From CAYSCZ01 sp051155775 (lineage in GTDB: Bacteria; Bacteroidota; Bacteroidia; Cytophagales; Cyclobacteriaceae): 64,000 nucleotides of DNA. This document shows, piece after piece, positions 36,429 to 45,766 of the stretch (position 1 is the first letter of the stretch; each line of letters starts with the position of its first letter). Under the pieces are notes generated by a model that was given only the letters and a program-made list of their open reading frames with translations, did not search any database and was not told where the DNA came from. The stretch covers positions 24,014 to 88,013 of the forward strand of contig DAXETV010000027.1 of the NCBI GenBank assembly GCA_051155775.1. Direction: 5' to 3'. The translations under genes were made by a program, and so were the position numbers.

Positions 36429-37451
36429 TTAATCCATTACATATGGGTAGTCTTCCTGCATATAAACATGTTTATACGCTTCCTCAGCATCGGGATATGG
36501 AGATTCCTCAGCAAACTTGACACAAGCATCAATGGTGCTTTTAATTTTTTTCTCTATTTCTTTGATTTGTTCTTCGGTAGCCATTTCCTTTTCCAGGATA
36601 GTGCTTTTTACCTGCTCTATGGGATCTTGGTTTTTATATTCTGCTAACTCCTCTTTCGTTCTGTATTTTGCAGGATCGGACATGGAGTGGCCTTTGTATC
36701 TGTAAGTCCTGAATTCCAGAAGATAAGGTCCATCACCATTTCTTACCTGTTTTGCTGCTTTATCCACTGCATGATGAACATCCTCAACATTCATGGCATT
36801 TACCGGTTCGGATGGCATAAAATACGCATCTCCAAGTTTATATAGGTCAGTTACATTTGAAGTCCTCTTAACCGAAGTACCCATAGCATATCCGTTATTT
36901 TCAATAACAAATATTACGGGCAGTTTCATGGTCATGGACATATTCAGGGTTTCATGGAATGAGCCTTGTCTCACTGCGCCATCTCCCAGGTAGCACATAC
37001 ATAGATTATCCGTTTCATCGTATTTTTCTGCAAAAGCTATGCCGGCACCAAGCGGAATTTGTCCGCCCACAATGCCATGACCACCAAAGAAATTTTTCTC
37101 TTTGTCAAACATATGCATAGATCCGCCTTTGCCCCTGGAGATACCGGTATCTTTAGCAAATAGCTCTGCCATAATAAATTTTGGGTCAGTGCCAAGGCCT
37201 ATGGGATGGGCATGATCCCTGTAAGCAGTTATGTATTTATCCCCTTTTTTCAAAGCGGAAACGGCTCCAGCTACACATGCTTCCTGCCCGATATACAAAT
37301 GGCAAAAACCTTTGATCTTTTGTCGGCCATATAATTGTCCGGCTTTCTCTTCAAACTTTCGCATGAGAAGCATGCTTTCAAACCATTTCATGTAGGTCTC
37401 TTTAGAGAATTGTTTTGTGTTAGCTTTGGATTTTGATAAGGTTTCAGCCAT
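36429..37451 (-). CDS. pdhA: Pyruvate dehydrogenase E1 component, alpha subunit
   Basis: A 340-residue thiamine-diphosphate enzyme subunit that decarboxylates pyruvate in the pyruvate dehydrogenase complex. GDGAVRQGSFHETLNM with ENNGYAMGTS forms the ThDP-binding GDG...NN motif, and RYKGHSMSDPAKYR is the conserved phosphorylation-loop region of the family. ATG at 37451 begins MAETLSKSK; a longer frame to 37511 would overlap divergent recF. E1 beta and E2 are not adjacent, which is common in Bacteroidetes. Confidence 0.93.
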   Translation of the reverse strand: MAETLSKSKANTKQFSKETYMKWFESMLLMRKFEEKAGQLYGRQKIKGFCHLYIGQEACVAGAVSALKKGDKYITAYRDHAHPIGLGTDPKFIMAELFAKDTGISRGKGGSMHMFDKEKNFFGGHGIVGGQIPLGAGIAFAEKYDETDNLCMCYLGDGAVRQGSFHETLNMSMTMKLPVIFVIENNGYAMGTSVKRTSNVTDLYKLGDAYFMPSEPVNAMNVEDVHHAVDKAAKQVRNGDGPYLLEFRTYRYKGHSMSDPAKYRTKEELAEYKNQDPIEQVKSTILEKEMATEEQIKEIEKKIKSTIDACVKFAEESPYPDAEEAYKHVYMQEDYPYVMD

Positions 37452-37505
37452 AATTTTTTTGTTGTAGAACGCTAAAATAACCAAAAAGGGATACAGAAAA
37501 AATAA

Positions 37506-38591
37506 ATGCATTTACAAAAGCTTTCACTGAATAATTTCAAAAATTATGAAACATCCGTGCTGGAATTTTCTCCTGATATCAATTGTGTAGTTGGCCCCAA
37601 TGGAATTGGGAAGACCAATCTTCTCGATGCGATCTATCATTTATGCTTTACAAAAAGTGCATTTAACTTCACTGATCAGCAAAATATATTACACGGACAG
37701 CCTTATTATAGTATTACAGGATCCTTTATCGTGGGTAACAAGTCTGAGGAGATTCTATGCGGATTAAGAAAAGGTACCAAAAAATTGATCAAGGTAAATA
37801 AAGTTCCTTATGAAAAGATCAGTGATCATATTGGTAAATATCCTTGCGTGCTAATCACACCTTATGATACCGATCTAATAAGGGAAGGAAGCGAACTCAG
37901 ACGGCGGTTTTTTGATAGCACCTTATCTCAAATTGATCATACTTACCTGGAAACATTGCTTAATTATAATGCTTATTTACGCCAAAGAAATGCTTTGCTT
38001 AAAAGCCATTCTGAGGGACGTCGTCTGGATAATGATCTGTTGGAACAGTATAACGATCAAATAATCAGATTAGGCGATAAAATATTTAATTGGAGAAAGC
38101 CTTTGATCAAAGAATTCGAAGATCTACTCACCCAATATTACCGGACGATCTCTGAGCAGAAGGAAACGGTTAGCCTGACATACACTTCAGATTGTTTTAA
38201 AGAGAATTTTAAAGAATTATTTAAAGCTAATATTCGGGAAGATATCTATGCTCAAAGAACATTACTTGGTATTCATAAAGACGATGTGTCCTTCAAAATT
38301 GATGACTATCCCGTCAAAAAATTTGGATCACAGGGACAACAGAAATCATATGTGCTTGCGCTTAAGCTGGCACAGTATCAATTAATCCGCGAGAAGAAAG
38401 ATAATAAACCATTGCTAATGCTTGATGATATATTCGATAAGCTTGACGATGGGCGAATAGGTCGATTGATGGAGCTAATGGGTTCCGATGCATTCGGACA
38501 AATATTTATTACTGATGCCCGCCCTGAACGTTCCCGGCAATTATTAGCCGGGATAAAAAAATCGGTGAACTTTATAACACTGGATGAATAG
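37506..38591 (+). CDS. recF: DNA replication and repair protein RecF
   Basis: A 361-residue SMC-like ATPase that helps load RecA at single-stranded gaps. Walker A is GPNGIGKTN at 30-38. LLMLDDIFDKLDDGRIGRLM near 305 contains Walker B and signature-type sequence, and QGQQKSYVLALKLAQ is the ABC signature region. It is divergent from pdhA with a 54-base gap. The DUF721 gene that often follows recF in this phylum is absent here. Confidence 0.95.
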   Translation: MHLQKLSLNNFKNYETSVLEFSPDINCVVGPNGIGKTNLLDAIYHLCFTKSAFNFTDQQNILHGQPYYSITGSFIVGNKSEEILCGLRKGTKKLIKVNKVPYEKISDHIGKYPCVLITPYDTDLIREGSELRRRFFDSTLSQIDHTYLETLLNYNAYLRQRNALLKSHSEGRRLDNDLLEQYNDQIIRLGDKIFNWRKPLIKEFEDLLTQYYRTISEQKETVSLTYTSDCFKENFKELFKANIREDIYAQRTLLGIHKDDVSFKIDDYPVKKFGSQGQQKSYVLALKLAQYQLIREKKDNKPLLMLDDIFDKLDDGRIGRLMELMGSDAFGQIFITDARPERSRQLLAGIKKSVNFITLDE

Positions 38592-38672
38592 CTATTCAAT
38601 AAATCAACACTAATTACTCTTTATATATTTTTTCTATCCTTCTTTTTAAATGCCTCTAGATACAGAATCGTA

Positions 38673-38783
38673 ATGAAAGAATTCAGTGAAAATTATATTT
38701 GGAGTGTAACTGGCAACGTTTTAACAGGCTTTTACCTATTGATTTCTTATATGATATTACATTTAACATGGACTGAGATTTGA
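38673..38783 (+). CDS. Candidate 36-residue membrane peptide
   Basis: A short frame starting at an ATG encodes MKEFSENYIWSVTGN followed by one hydrophobic segment (about 16-33) and a short end. It lies in the 196-base gap between recF and the convergent MFS gene. There is no homology I recognise, and it could be chance in AT-rich DNA. Confidence 0.25.
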   Translation: MKEFSENYIWSVTGNVLTGFYLLISYMILHLTWTEI

Positions 38784-38787
38784 TCTT

Positions 38788-40338
38788 CTAATGCTTTCCT
38801 TTATAATTTTCAACCATTAGGAGGGCAATAAAGCTTCCTATGAATGCCAACCCGGCACATACATAGCTCACCAATTGATAAACACAGATAAAGCTCTTAT
38901 TAAATATTAATCTTACAGCCTCAAAATTATTTTTTGGGACAACGGACGGAACGGTGGCATCCCCTAAATTTATTGCTTCATTTTGGATGGCGTTTTTTAC
39001 CGGTGCTTCAAAACTGAAGGGTTTAATTTCTTCATCAACTAATTCAAGAAAAATGAAAACAACCCCTGCGCCTACGATGGCATTGATAAATGTACCGGCT
39101 ATTCTTGTAACGCTATTATTCACCCCTGAGGCTATACCGGCTTGATCATCTTTTACCGAGCGCATAACTGTGGTAGTTAAAGGAACCACCGTTATGGCCA
39201 TACCTGTGGCAAAGAATAATATGCCGGGGAAAAATGTTGCCCAAAAACTACTGGGTCCGGATGTTTGATTAACCATTGCCAACATTATAAAGCCAACACC
39301 AGTAATCAGTGGGCCTATGATTAAGAAATTTCTTGTCCCCCATTTATCTGAAAGTGCACCAATCTTTCTGGCAGATAGTGCCATCACTAAAGTAAAGGGT
39401 AAAAATGTGAGTCCGGCTTGTAATTGCGTATAGCCCTGTACCTGAATAAGATTTAAAGAGAGGAAGAGCATGATGGCTCCTAAAGCTGCATATAGAAAGA
39501 AGGAGAGGAGATTAACACCAGAGAAACACCGGTTGGAAAATATGTTAAGCGGAACCATGGGTTGACTTATTTTCCTTTCAATCAAAATAAAAATGATAAA
39601 CGCGAAGATCCCTAAAAGTACAGGGACATAACTGTTTGGTGTTGCTATGCCAGCTTCCGGTACATTTAAAAATCCAAATGTAAGCGACGCGAGACTAAAA
39701 GCTAATGCAGTAGCACCAAACCAATCAATTTGATGATTATCTCCACCTTCTCTGCTCTCTGGTACTTTAAACTGCAGTATTAGGAATGTAAGAATTCCCA
39801 GGGGGATATTGATAAAAAAAATCAATCGCCATAAACCCATATCGGCCAATGCTCCCCCAATTACCGGCCCTCCTATGGTAACCAGGGTGGTGGTGGCTGA
39901 CCAGGTGCCTATGGCTTTACCTTTCTCCAGATCAGAAAATGTTGCAGATATGATTGATAAACTGCCTGGTATCATTAAAGCACCACCCAGTCCCTGCATA
40001 GTCCTGAAAATAGTGAGTTGGCTGATGGTATCCGATAGGCCACAAAGTGCAGAAGCAACGGTAAAGATTAGTATTCCCCATTTAAATATCATTACCCGGC
40101 CCAATTTATCACCCAGGCTGCCGCCAATGATGATCAACGATGCTAACATGACCAAATAGCTATTCAATACCCAAAACAGATCGGTTCCGGTAGCATTAAG
40201 GTCTTGTTGAAGTGCAGGTAGCACAACATTAAGTGCGGTAGTATCTATAAATGCCATAGAGGTGGCAATGATGCAAGAGCTTACCGTCCATTTACCAGTA
40301 TTGCTAGATAGCTTATAGTAATGTTTTTCAGTGGTCAC
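38788..40338 (-). CDS. MFS drug-efflux type transporter (DHA2 family)
   Basis: A 516-residue protein of about 14 membrane segments, fitting the DHA2 (EmrB/QacA) proton-drug antiporter family. GGSLGDKLGRVMIFKWG is the motif A loop between segments 2 and 3, and IPGSLSIISATFSDLEKGKA is a typical motif C region. FIDTTALNVVLPALQQDLNA near the start is characteristic. No regulator or membrane-fusion partner adjoins it, so the substrate is open. Confidence 0.9.
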   Translation of the reverse strand: MTTEKHYYKLSSNTGKWTVSSCIIATSMAFIDTTALNVVLPALQQDLNATGTDLFWVLNSYLVMLASLIIIGGSLGDKLGRVMIFKWGILIFTVASALCGLSDTISQLTIFRTMQGLGGALMIPGSLSIISATFSDLEKGKAIGTWSATTTLVTIGGPVIGGALADMGLWRLIFFINIPLGILTFLILQFKVPESREGGDNHQIDWFGATALAFSLASLTFGFLNVPEAGIATPNSYVPVLLGIFAFIIFILIERKISQPMVPLNIFSNRCFSGVNLLSFFLYAALGAIMLFLSLNLIQVQGYTQLQAGLTFLPFTLVMALSARKIGALSDKWGTRNFLIIGPLITGVGFIMLAMVNQTSGPSSFWATFFPGILFFATGMAITVVPLTTTVMRSVKDDQAGIASGVNNSVTRIAGTFINAIVGAGVVFIFLELVDEEIKPFSFEAPVKNAIQNEAINLGDATVPSVVPKNNFEAVRLIFNKSFICVYQLVSYVCAGLAFIGSFIALLMVENYKGKH

Positions 40339-40496
40339 CGGGGGATGTGATTTATATCTGGTTAATAATAACTAATATAAAGCTTTGGCCTGCCATTTTA
40401 TCAAAATGATTATAATTAGTCAACCCACTATAAATTATCATTCCACTTTAGGAATCGAATCATTAGCTTGAAAATTGATTTTTAAAATATAATAAC

Positions 40497-41117
40497 ATGA
40501 AATTCTTTATGCTTTTATGGGGTATTTTAGGAATAGTAGGTGCACTTAACTATATATTTATCACATCTGATGAAGACCCGGACCATCCAGCTTTTAGTGA
40601 TTTAGCATTAAGAACCGATAACTTATTGAAATACGCCAAGGAGGATATCTCCAAAAATTATTATGGCACCAGTCTGGTGCATATTGAAAAAGCCATAGAG
40701 ATGATGGAGAAAATTGAAACTGACGCTGATCAAGCCAGTGATGTTGCGATAGAAAATGCTATTCGATACCTGGAGCTTTTAGAAAAAGAGATCGTTCATG
40801 GAAATGTTGTGGATAGTGAGGTCAATCATGCTTTTGCTAATGCATTGAATGCTCTGGCTTATGCCCACTTAAGGATATCCGAAAATTGTCTTGACAATCA
40901 GGACCACAATGCGGCAGTTGAGGCACTAAAATATGCCATAGAGCATATACACAATGCCATGCACTATTCTAAAGGAAATGAAAAGGATGTAGAAATGCAT
41001 GTTCTCAGAGAAATCGATTCCTTAATGCTGCTGGAGTATATTGATCCTGATTTATTTAAAGAGAACTTACATAGGCTTTTGATGGAATTGGATACCTGCC
41101 TGGTACATGTGCAATGA
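40497..41117 (+). CDS. Hypothetical helical exported or anchored protein
   Basis: A 206-residue protein with an N-terminal hydrophobic anchor (3-23) and a helical, acidic, histidine-containing body. Repeated helix pairs such as SLVHIEKAIEMMEKIETDAD and AVEALKYAIEHIHNAMHYS resemble TPR units. I do not recognise a named family. It stands alone between the MFS gene and the katG region; the role is unknown. Confidence 0.65.
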   Translation: MKFFMLLWGILGIVGALNYIFITSDEDPDHPAFSDLALRTDNLLKYAKEDISKNYYGTSLVHIEKAIEMMEKIETDADQASDVAIENAIRYLELLEKEIVHGNVVDSEVNHAFANALNALAYAHLRISENCLDNQDHNAAVEALKYAIEHIHNAMHYSKGNEKDVEMHVLREIDSLMLLEYIDPDLFKENLHRLLMELDTCLVHVQ

Positions 41118-41159
41118 TCATCACATAGGATGTGGCATTTCGGTGCCTGGAACTATACA

Positions 41160-41435
41160 TTAGTTGAAGGGGGATATTGAAGTGATTGAGGGAGCATATC
41201 CATAATACCCATGGGATGAGGTTGAAATACCCATGAAACTAAAGGTACTGGTACGAAAATAGTTACCTGGTCTTGGACTGTGAAGATATTGACCATGTTT
41301 ATCGAGAAGTCCTGAGAACATCAGATTTTCCTTAAACCCCTTATCTGTTCTGGCAAACCGAAGATGTACATTTGATACCTTATGGAAACACCTTCGTGCG
41401 GTTAACTGTGTTGCCTGATTATAAGTAGGAAACAT
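41160..41435 (-). CDS. Doubtful 91-residue frame, possible gene relic
   Basis: An open frame in the 407-base interval between the helical protein and katG encodes a His/Tyr/Ser-rich sequence ending APSITSISPFN. No signal peptide, domain or homologue is recognised, and it has no neighbour coupling. It may be the tail of a decayed gene or chance. Apart from this and the katG terminator, I see nothing in the interval. Confidence 0.2.
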   Translation of the reverse strand: MFPTYNQATQLTARRCFHKVSNVHLRFARTDKGFKENLMFSGLLDKHGQYLHSPRPGNYFRTSTFSFMGISTSSHGYYGYAPSITSISPFN

Positions 41436-41468
41436 GCGGTGATTTTTATAAACCAGCGATTATGAAAC

Positions 41469-41501
41469 AAAAAGGTGGCCAATCTACCAGGCCACCTTTT
41501 T
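41469..41501 (-). terminator. Bidirectional intrinsic terminator after katG
   Basis: A 12-bp perfect stem, AAAAAGGTGGCC with GGCCACCTTTTT, and a nine-base loop. T runs on both strands make it able to terminate in both directions; it ends katG transcription. Confidence 0.9.
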
Positions 41502-41524
41502 ACAGATCAATGGTTGTTTATTTA

Positions 41525-43759
41525 TTATTTTATATCGTACCGGTCCAGGTTCATCACTTTGTCCCAGGCTTTCACAAAATCCTTCACAAATTTCTCATCC
41601 GAGTCTGATGACCCGTAAACTTCAGCCAGTGCCCTTAGTTCTGAATTGGAACCAAAGATCAGGTCTACACGCGTACCAGTCCACTTTATGTCGCCGGATT
41701 TACGGTCCCTTCCATTATAAACCTGGTCTTGTCTTCCATTGGATACGGGCTCCCAGACCGTGTTCATGTCTAACAGGTTCAGGAAGAAATCGTTGGTAAG
41801 TTTCCCTGGCTTATCAGTAAAGACTCCATGTTTAGACTGATCGTAGTTAGTGTTCAATACGCGTAGTCCCCCTAAAAGTACGGTCATTTCCGGAGCAGTA
41901 AGTGTCAATAGCTGTGCCCGGTCTACCAGGAATTCTTCCGGTGCGATATCCCGCATGGACTTGTAATAATTACGGAAGCCATCAGCAACCGGCTCCAGGT
42001 ATGAGAATTGCTCTATGTCCGTTTGTTCACGGGTGGCATCCATTCTGCCGGGTGTAAAAGGTACTTTAACATGATGGCCAGCGTCTTTGGCTGCTTTTTC
42101 TATTGCAGCACATCCACCTAATACGATCAGATCAGCTAAAGAAACTTTTTTGGCTCCGGATTGCGCTTTATTAAACGTCTCCTGAATACCTTCCAGTTTG
42201 TTCAGTACTTTGGCCAATTCTGTCGGGTTGTTTACTTCCCAGTCTTTTTGAGGTTGAAGTCTTATGCGTGCGCCATTGGCACCGCCCCGCTTATCAGAGC
42301 CTCGGAAAGTTGAAGCTGAAGCCCAGGCAGTTGTTGCCAGCTGGGATACGGACAAGCCGGAATTCAGTATCATTTCTTTTAAGGCTTCAATGTCGTTATC
42401 ATCAATTAAAGGATGATCTACTACCGGGACAGGATCCTGCCACAACAGGTCTTCTTCTGGTACTTCCGGACCAAGGTAACGGGCTTTAGGCCCCATATCC
42501 CGGTGAAGAAGCTTAAACCAGGCACGGGCATAGGCATCTGCAAATTCATCGGGATTATCGTAGAAATGCCTGGATATTTTTTCATACTCAGGATCAAACC
42601 TTAATGACAGGTCTGTGGTAAGCATGAATGGTGCATGCTTTATAGAAGGATCGTGTGGATCAGGTACGGTACCCGCTCCTGCGCCATCTTTAGGGACCCA
42701 TTGGAATTTTCCACCCGGGCTTTTGGTAAGCTCCCAGTCATACTTGAAGAGATTCTCGAAATAGCCCATATCCCATTGGGTTGGGTTACTGGTCCAGGTG
42801 CCCTCCAGTCCGCTGGTGATGGTATCATTGCCTTTGCCGGAACCATGACTACTAACCCAGCCTATTCCTTGTTGCTCAATAGGGGCAGCTTCGGGGTCCG
42901 GCCCGTTTTTTTCTTCAGGAGCAGCACCATGGACTTTTCCAAAAGTGTGTCCTCCGGCAATGAGCGCTACGGTTTCGTAATCATTCATTGCCATACGCTT
43001 AAAGGTCTGGCGAATGTAGAATGCTGCTTTTATGGGATCAGGTTCACCATTTGGTCCTTCCGGGTTCACATAAATCAATCCCATGTGGTCATTGGCCAAA
43101 CGACCGGCCAGGTTTCCTTCATCATCATGGCGTTCATCCGCCAGCCACTCTCGCTCGGTTCCCCAGTTGATATCTTTTTCGGGCTCATAAATGTCTTCAC
43201 GCCCACCTCCAAAGCCAAAAGTTTTAAAGCCCATGGATTCCATTGCTACGTTACCGGTCAGAATCAACAGATCCGCCCAGGAGATCATGTTGCCATACTT
43301 CTGCTTCACTGGCCAAAGCAAACGGCGTGCTTTATCCAGGTTGGCATTGTCCGGCCAGCTATTGATAGGGGCAAAGCGCTGGTTGCCGGTACCGCCGCCA
43401 CCCCGGCCATCAGCGACACGATAAGTACCGGCAGCGTGCCAGGTCATACGGATAAAAAACCCTCCGTAATGTCCAAAATCAGCAAGCCACCAATCCTGGG
43501 AATCTGTCATAAGGTCATGAAGATCTTGCTTCAGGGCATTGTAATCCAGCTTTTTAAACGCTTCCGCATAATTGAAATCTTTACCCATAGGATCGGACAA
43601 CGCAGAATGCTGCCGTAGTACGTCCAAATTAAGGTTATTGGGCCACCAATCCTTATTCGAGGTACCTTCACTGGAAGCTACACCATGAAATGGACATTTG
43701 CTTTCCCCATTAGTTTGGTGAATGCCTTTCTTTGGGTTTACATGTGTTTCATCTGCCAT
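41525..43759 (-). CDS. katG: Catalase-peroxidase
   Basis: A 744-residue bifunctional haem enzyme that removes hydrogen peroxide. MTWHAAGTYRVADGRGGGG contains the distal Arg, Trp and His pocket; the Trp links to the Tyr of MGLIYVNPEGPNG and a downstream Met in the family's covalent adduct. AGGHTFGKVHGA carries the proximal His. A second, haem-free peroxidase-like half follows. No signal peptide is present, so it is cytoplasmic. It is divergent from oxyR, which almost certainly regulates it. The gene looks richer in G+C than its flanks. Confidence 0.97.
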   Translation of the reverse strand: MADETHVNPKKGIHQTNGESKCPFHGVASSEGTSNKDWWPNNLNLDVLRQHSALSDPMGKDFNYAEAFKKLDYNALKQDLHDLMTDSQDWWLADFGHYGGFFIRMTWHAAGTYRVADGRGGGGTGNQRFAPINSWPDNANLDKARRLLWPVKQKYGNMISWADLLILTGNVAMESMGFKTFGFGGGREDIYEPEKDINWGTEREWLADERHDDEGNLAGRLANDHMGLIYVNPEGPNGEPDPIKAAFYIRQTFKRMAMNDYETVALIAGGHTFGKVHGAAPEEKNGPDPEAAPIEQQGIGWVSSHGSGKGNDTITSGLEGTWTSNPTQWDMGYFENLFKYDWELTKSPGGKFQWVPKDGAGAGTVPDPHDPSIKHAPFMLTTDLSLRFDPEYEKISRHFYDNPDEFADAYARAWFKLLHRDMGPKARYLGPEVPEEDLLWQDPVPVVDHPLIDDNDIEALKEMILNSGLSVSQLATTAWASASTFRGSDKRGGANGARIRLQPQKDWEVNNPTELAKVLNKLEGIQETFNKAQSGAKKVSLADLIVLGGCAAIEKAAKDAGHHVKVPFTPGRMDATREQTDIEQFSYLEPVADGFRNYYKSMRDIAPEEFLVDRAQLLTLTAPEMTVLLGGLRVLNTNYDQSKHGVFTDKPGKLTNDFFLNLLDMNTVWEPVSNGRQDQVYNGRDRKSGDIKWTGTRVDLIFGSNSELRALAEVYGSSDSDEKFVKDFVKAWDKVMNLDRYDIK

Positions 43760-43807
43760 AATTAAAAGAATTTTTGTTGTTTATTGTTATTATCTATAAA
43801 TCTGATA

Positions 43808-43824
43808 AATAATAAGTTATTATT
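43808..43824. promoter_or_regulatory. Palindrome between katG and oxyR, candidate OxyR operator
   Basis: A perfect dyad AATAATAA-G-TTATTATT lies in the 104-base gap between the divergent katG and oxyR starts. LysR-type regulators bind AT-rich dyads in such gaps. No match to the E. coli OxyR consensus is claimed. Confidence 0.4.
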
Positions 43825-43863
43825 CAAATCAATAATTCTTATAATTGTATAATTAAAAATTAT

Positions 43864-44787
43864 ATGACATTACAGCAGCTTGAATATATTATAGCACTTG
43901 ATGAACACCGGCATTATGTTACGGCTGCGGAGCGGTGTTTTGTATCTCAACCCAACCTTACTATGCAGGTAAAAAGGTTGGAAGAAGAGATTGGTGTAAG
44001 GATATTCAACAGGGATAAAAAGCCACTGCTACCGACCGAGATAGGTAAAGAAGTAATTTTACGAGCCAGGCAAATCCTTCTTGAAGTTAGGCAGCTAAAA
44101 GAATTTGTAAATCATGAAAAGGAATCTATTGAAGGAGAATTCACAATAGGTATCATACCAACACTTGCCCCTTATTTATTACCCCTTTTTCTCCCATTTT
44201 TCATAAAAGAACATCCCAGGATACACCTTAAAATACAGGAATTACAAACCAGCCAGATTATTTCTCAGCTGGAAAATGGTATCATTGACATTGGGATTTT
44301 GGTAACACCCCTTAATCACGCAACTGTTAAAGAAATTCCACTATTTTATGAGCCTTTTCTTCTTTACCTTCCGGAAAATCACAGCTTCCTAAAGAAAGAC
44401 CGTATAATGGCCAAAGATTTACAACCTAGAGAGCTTTTGGTATTGGAGGAAGGCCATTGTTTTAGGGAACAAACACTCTCGATTTGTAATCCTTCTAAAA
44501 ATCCCTGCGCATTAGGTTTTGATTACTTAAGTGGCTCTATTGAAGCTTTAAAAAATCTTGTTAAAAAGAGTGTTGGATATACGTTAGTGCCTGAGCTTTC
44601 AGTGATCAACGAATTGAATTCTATTCAGATTAAACGATTTGTTCGTCCTGAGCCTGTTCGTGAAGTAAGCATTGTGGTCCCTAATAGTTATATAAAAGAA
44701 TCGGTGATTAACAGGATGAAGGAAGTTGTTCAAAAAGTTGTACCTGGTAAATTTTTAGAGAAACAGTCAATCGTAAAGATTATTTAG
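43864..44787 (+). CDS. oxyR: Peroxide-sensing LysR-type regulator OxyR
   Basis: A 307-residue LysR-type regulator with an N-terminal winged helix-turn-helix (about 1-60, EHRHYVTAAERCFVSQP) and a sensor domain. The motif GHCFREQTLSIC places cysteines at 199 and 208, the same spacing and numbers as the peroxide-reactive pair of E. coli OxyR, which form a disulfide on oxidation. Divergent katG is the expected target. The ATG start follows the family alignment. Confidence 0.95.
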   Translation: MTLQQLEYIIALDEHRHYVTAAERCFVSQPNLTMQVKRLEEEIGVRIFNRDKKPLLPTEIGKEVILRARQILLEVRQLKEFVNHEKESIEGEFTIGIIPTLAPYLLPLFLPFFIKEHPRIHLKIQELQTSQIISQLENGIIDIGILVTPLNHATVKEIPLFYEPFLLYLPENHSFLKKDRIMAKDLQPRELLVLEEGHCFREQTLSICNPSKNPCALGFDYLSGSIEALKNLVKKSVGYTLVPELSVINELNSIQIKRFVRPEPVREVSIVVPNSYIKESVINRMKEVVQKVVPGKFLEKQSIVKII

Positions 44788-44905
44788 AAATCAATTGCGC
44801 TTGCTCATTATGGACTTTTAATAGAAGGTGAAATTGTAATTTTATTAATTTTTGCTTTGTTAAAATATATCCTATTATTAAATTGTTAAATTATATGGGA
44901 TAAAA

Positions 44906-45184
44906 ATGAATGATCATAACGTCATAGTGGATCTATTGAATAATTTTTCAAGCCAACATAATAATGTTTCCTGGAAAATCAATTGTGTCTTTAGTGATGG
45001 CAGGAATAAGATCATGAACCAAATCAGAGTTTATAATGATATCAACCATCGAACGCTGGGTACTTTTACATACGATACAACCACAGGTATAACCCAATGC
45101 TTTTTTTATAAGGGATTAAGAAGTCATAAACCAGAAAATATCGTGGACGTCCTTTTGGATATGATCAATCACTCAAACGAATAG
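44906..45184 (+). CDS. Hypothetical 92-residue protein
   Basis: A small soluble protein without signal peptide or membrane segment, containing NVSWKINCVFSDGRNKIMNQ and TFTYDTTTGITQCFFYKG, suggesting a small alpha/beta fold. No family is recognised. It lies 118 bases after oxyR, preceded by an AT-rich leader. Composition supports a real gene; function unknown. Confidence 0.55.
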   Translation: MNDHNVIVDLLNNFSSQHNNVSWKINCVFSDGRNKIMNQIRVYNDINHRTLGTFTYDTTTGITQCFFYKGLRSHKPENIVDVLLDMINHSNE

Positions 45185-45349
45185 ATTGTATTAAAATTTT
45201 TAGAAGTCCTGAATAATTTTAATCCAGTTAACTACCCTTTCAATGTATCAAAACGCAAGCATAAAAAGTAAACCAACATTAATTTTCAAAAGTTATTGAA
45301 AATATTATATATTCAAAAAACATTTGATAGCTGATCGTGTTATTTAGTC

Positions 45350-45436
45350 ATGGAAACAATATTTACTGATCGGGAAGTAGTGAGAAGATTACTATCATTT
45401 ATCGGAATAATCACTGCGATTTTAATCTTTATTTAA
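45350..45436 (+). CDS. Candidate 28-residue membrane peptide
   Basis: A short frame METIFTDREVVRRLLSF followed by a hydrophobic end rich in Ile, located 19 bases before the next gene. A charged head and single membrane helix are typical of small membrane peptides, but the length allows chance. It may be an upstream peptide of the 89-residue gene. Confidence 0.3.
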   Translation: METIFTDREVVRRLLSFIGIITAILIFI

Positions 45437-45455
45437 ACTTTAACAATTACAGACC

Positions 45456-45725
45456 ATGAACACTAACAATCTTTATTTTAAAGCACTTGAAAAAAAGTAT
45501 GAAGCTCAAATAGCAGAGGCTACAGCCATTCTTAATACCTATTTTAACAGTACTGTGGGTATAGGCGAGCACTCCGAGTTGTTAGAAGAATTTGATAAAC
45601 ATGTGGAAAGCCTGGCCAATGCTGAAGATAAGCTGGAGAAGCTTCATACGCATTTTAACATGGAGCAAAATGTCCAGGGTCAGCATACGAATGGACAGGT
45701 TAAACAAAAGCAAACTCTTAATTGA
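45456..45725 (+). CDS. Hypothetical coiled-coil-like small protein
   Basis: An 89-residue hydrophilic protein predicted to be mostly helical (KALEKKYEAQIAEATAILNT, ESLANAEDKLEKLHTHFN) with a polar glutamine-rich tail. No family is recognised. A good intrinsic terminator follows. Its layout resembles small stress or structural proteins, but nothing in the sequence decides a function. Confidence 0.6.
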   Translation: MNTNNLYFKALEKKYEAQIAEATAILNTYFNSTVGIGEHSELLEEFDKHVESLANAEDKLEKLHTHFNMEQNVQGQHTNGQVKQKQTLN

Positions 45726-45741
45726 TTACTTGTCGCGATTA

Positions 45742-45766
45742 GGGACTTTAATTAGTCCCTTTTTTA
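45742..45766 (+). terminator. Intrinsic terminator
   Basis: Stem GGGACT / AGTCCC with loop TTAATT, followed by seven T. It ends the small-gene unit and lies at the 3' end of the convergent kinase-like gene. Confidence 0.85.

Noticed and set aside
42635..43618. A 327-codon open frame antisense to katG
   Set aside because: It lies wholly inside a strongly conserved katG on the other strand and encodes no recognisable protein; the G+C and codon pattern of katG explains the lack of stops.
44906..45725. Toxin-antitoxin module formed by the small genes after oxyR
   Set aside because: The genes are separated by 270 bases, not coupled, and show no known toxin or DNA-binding antitoxin motif.
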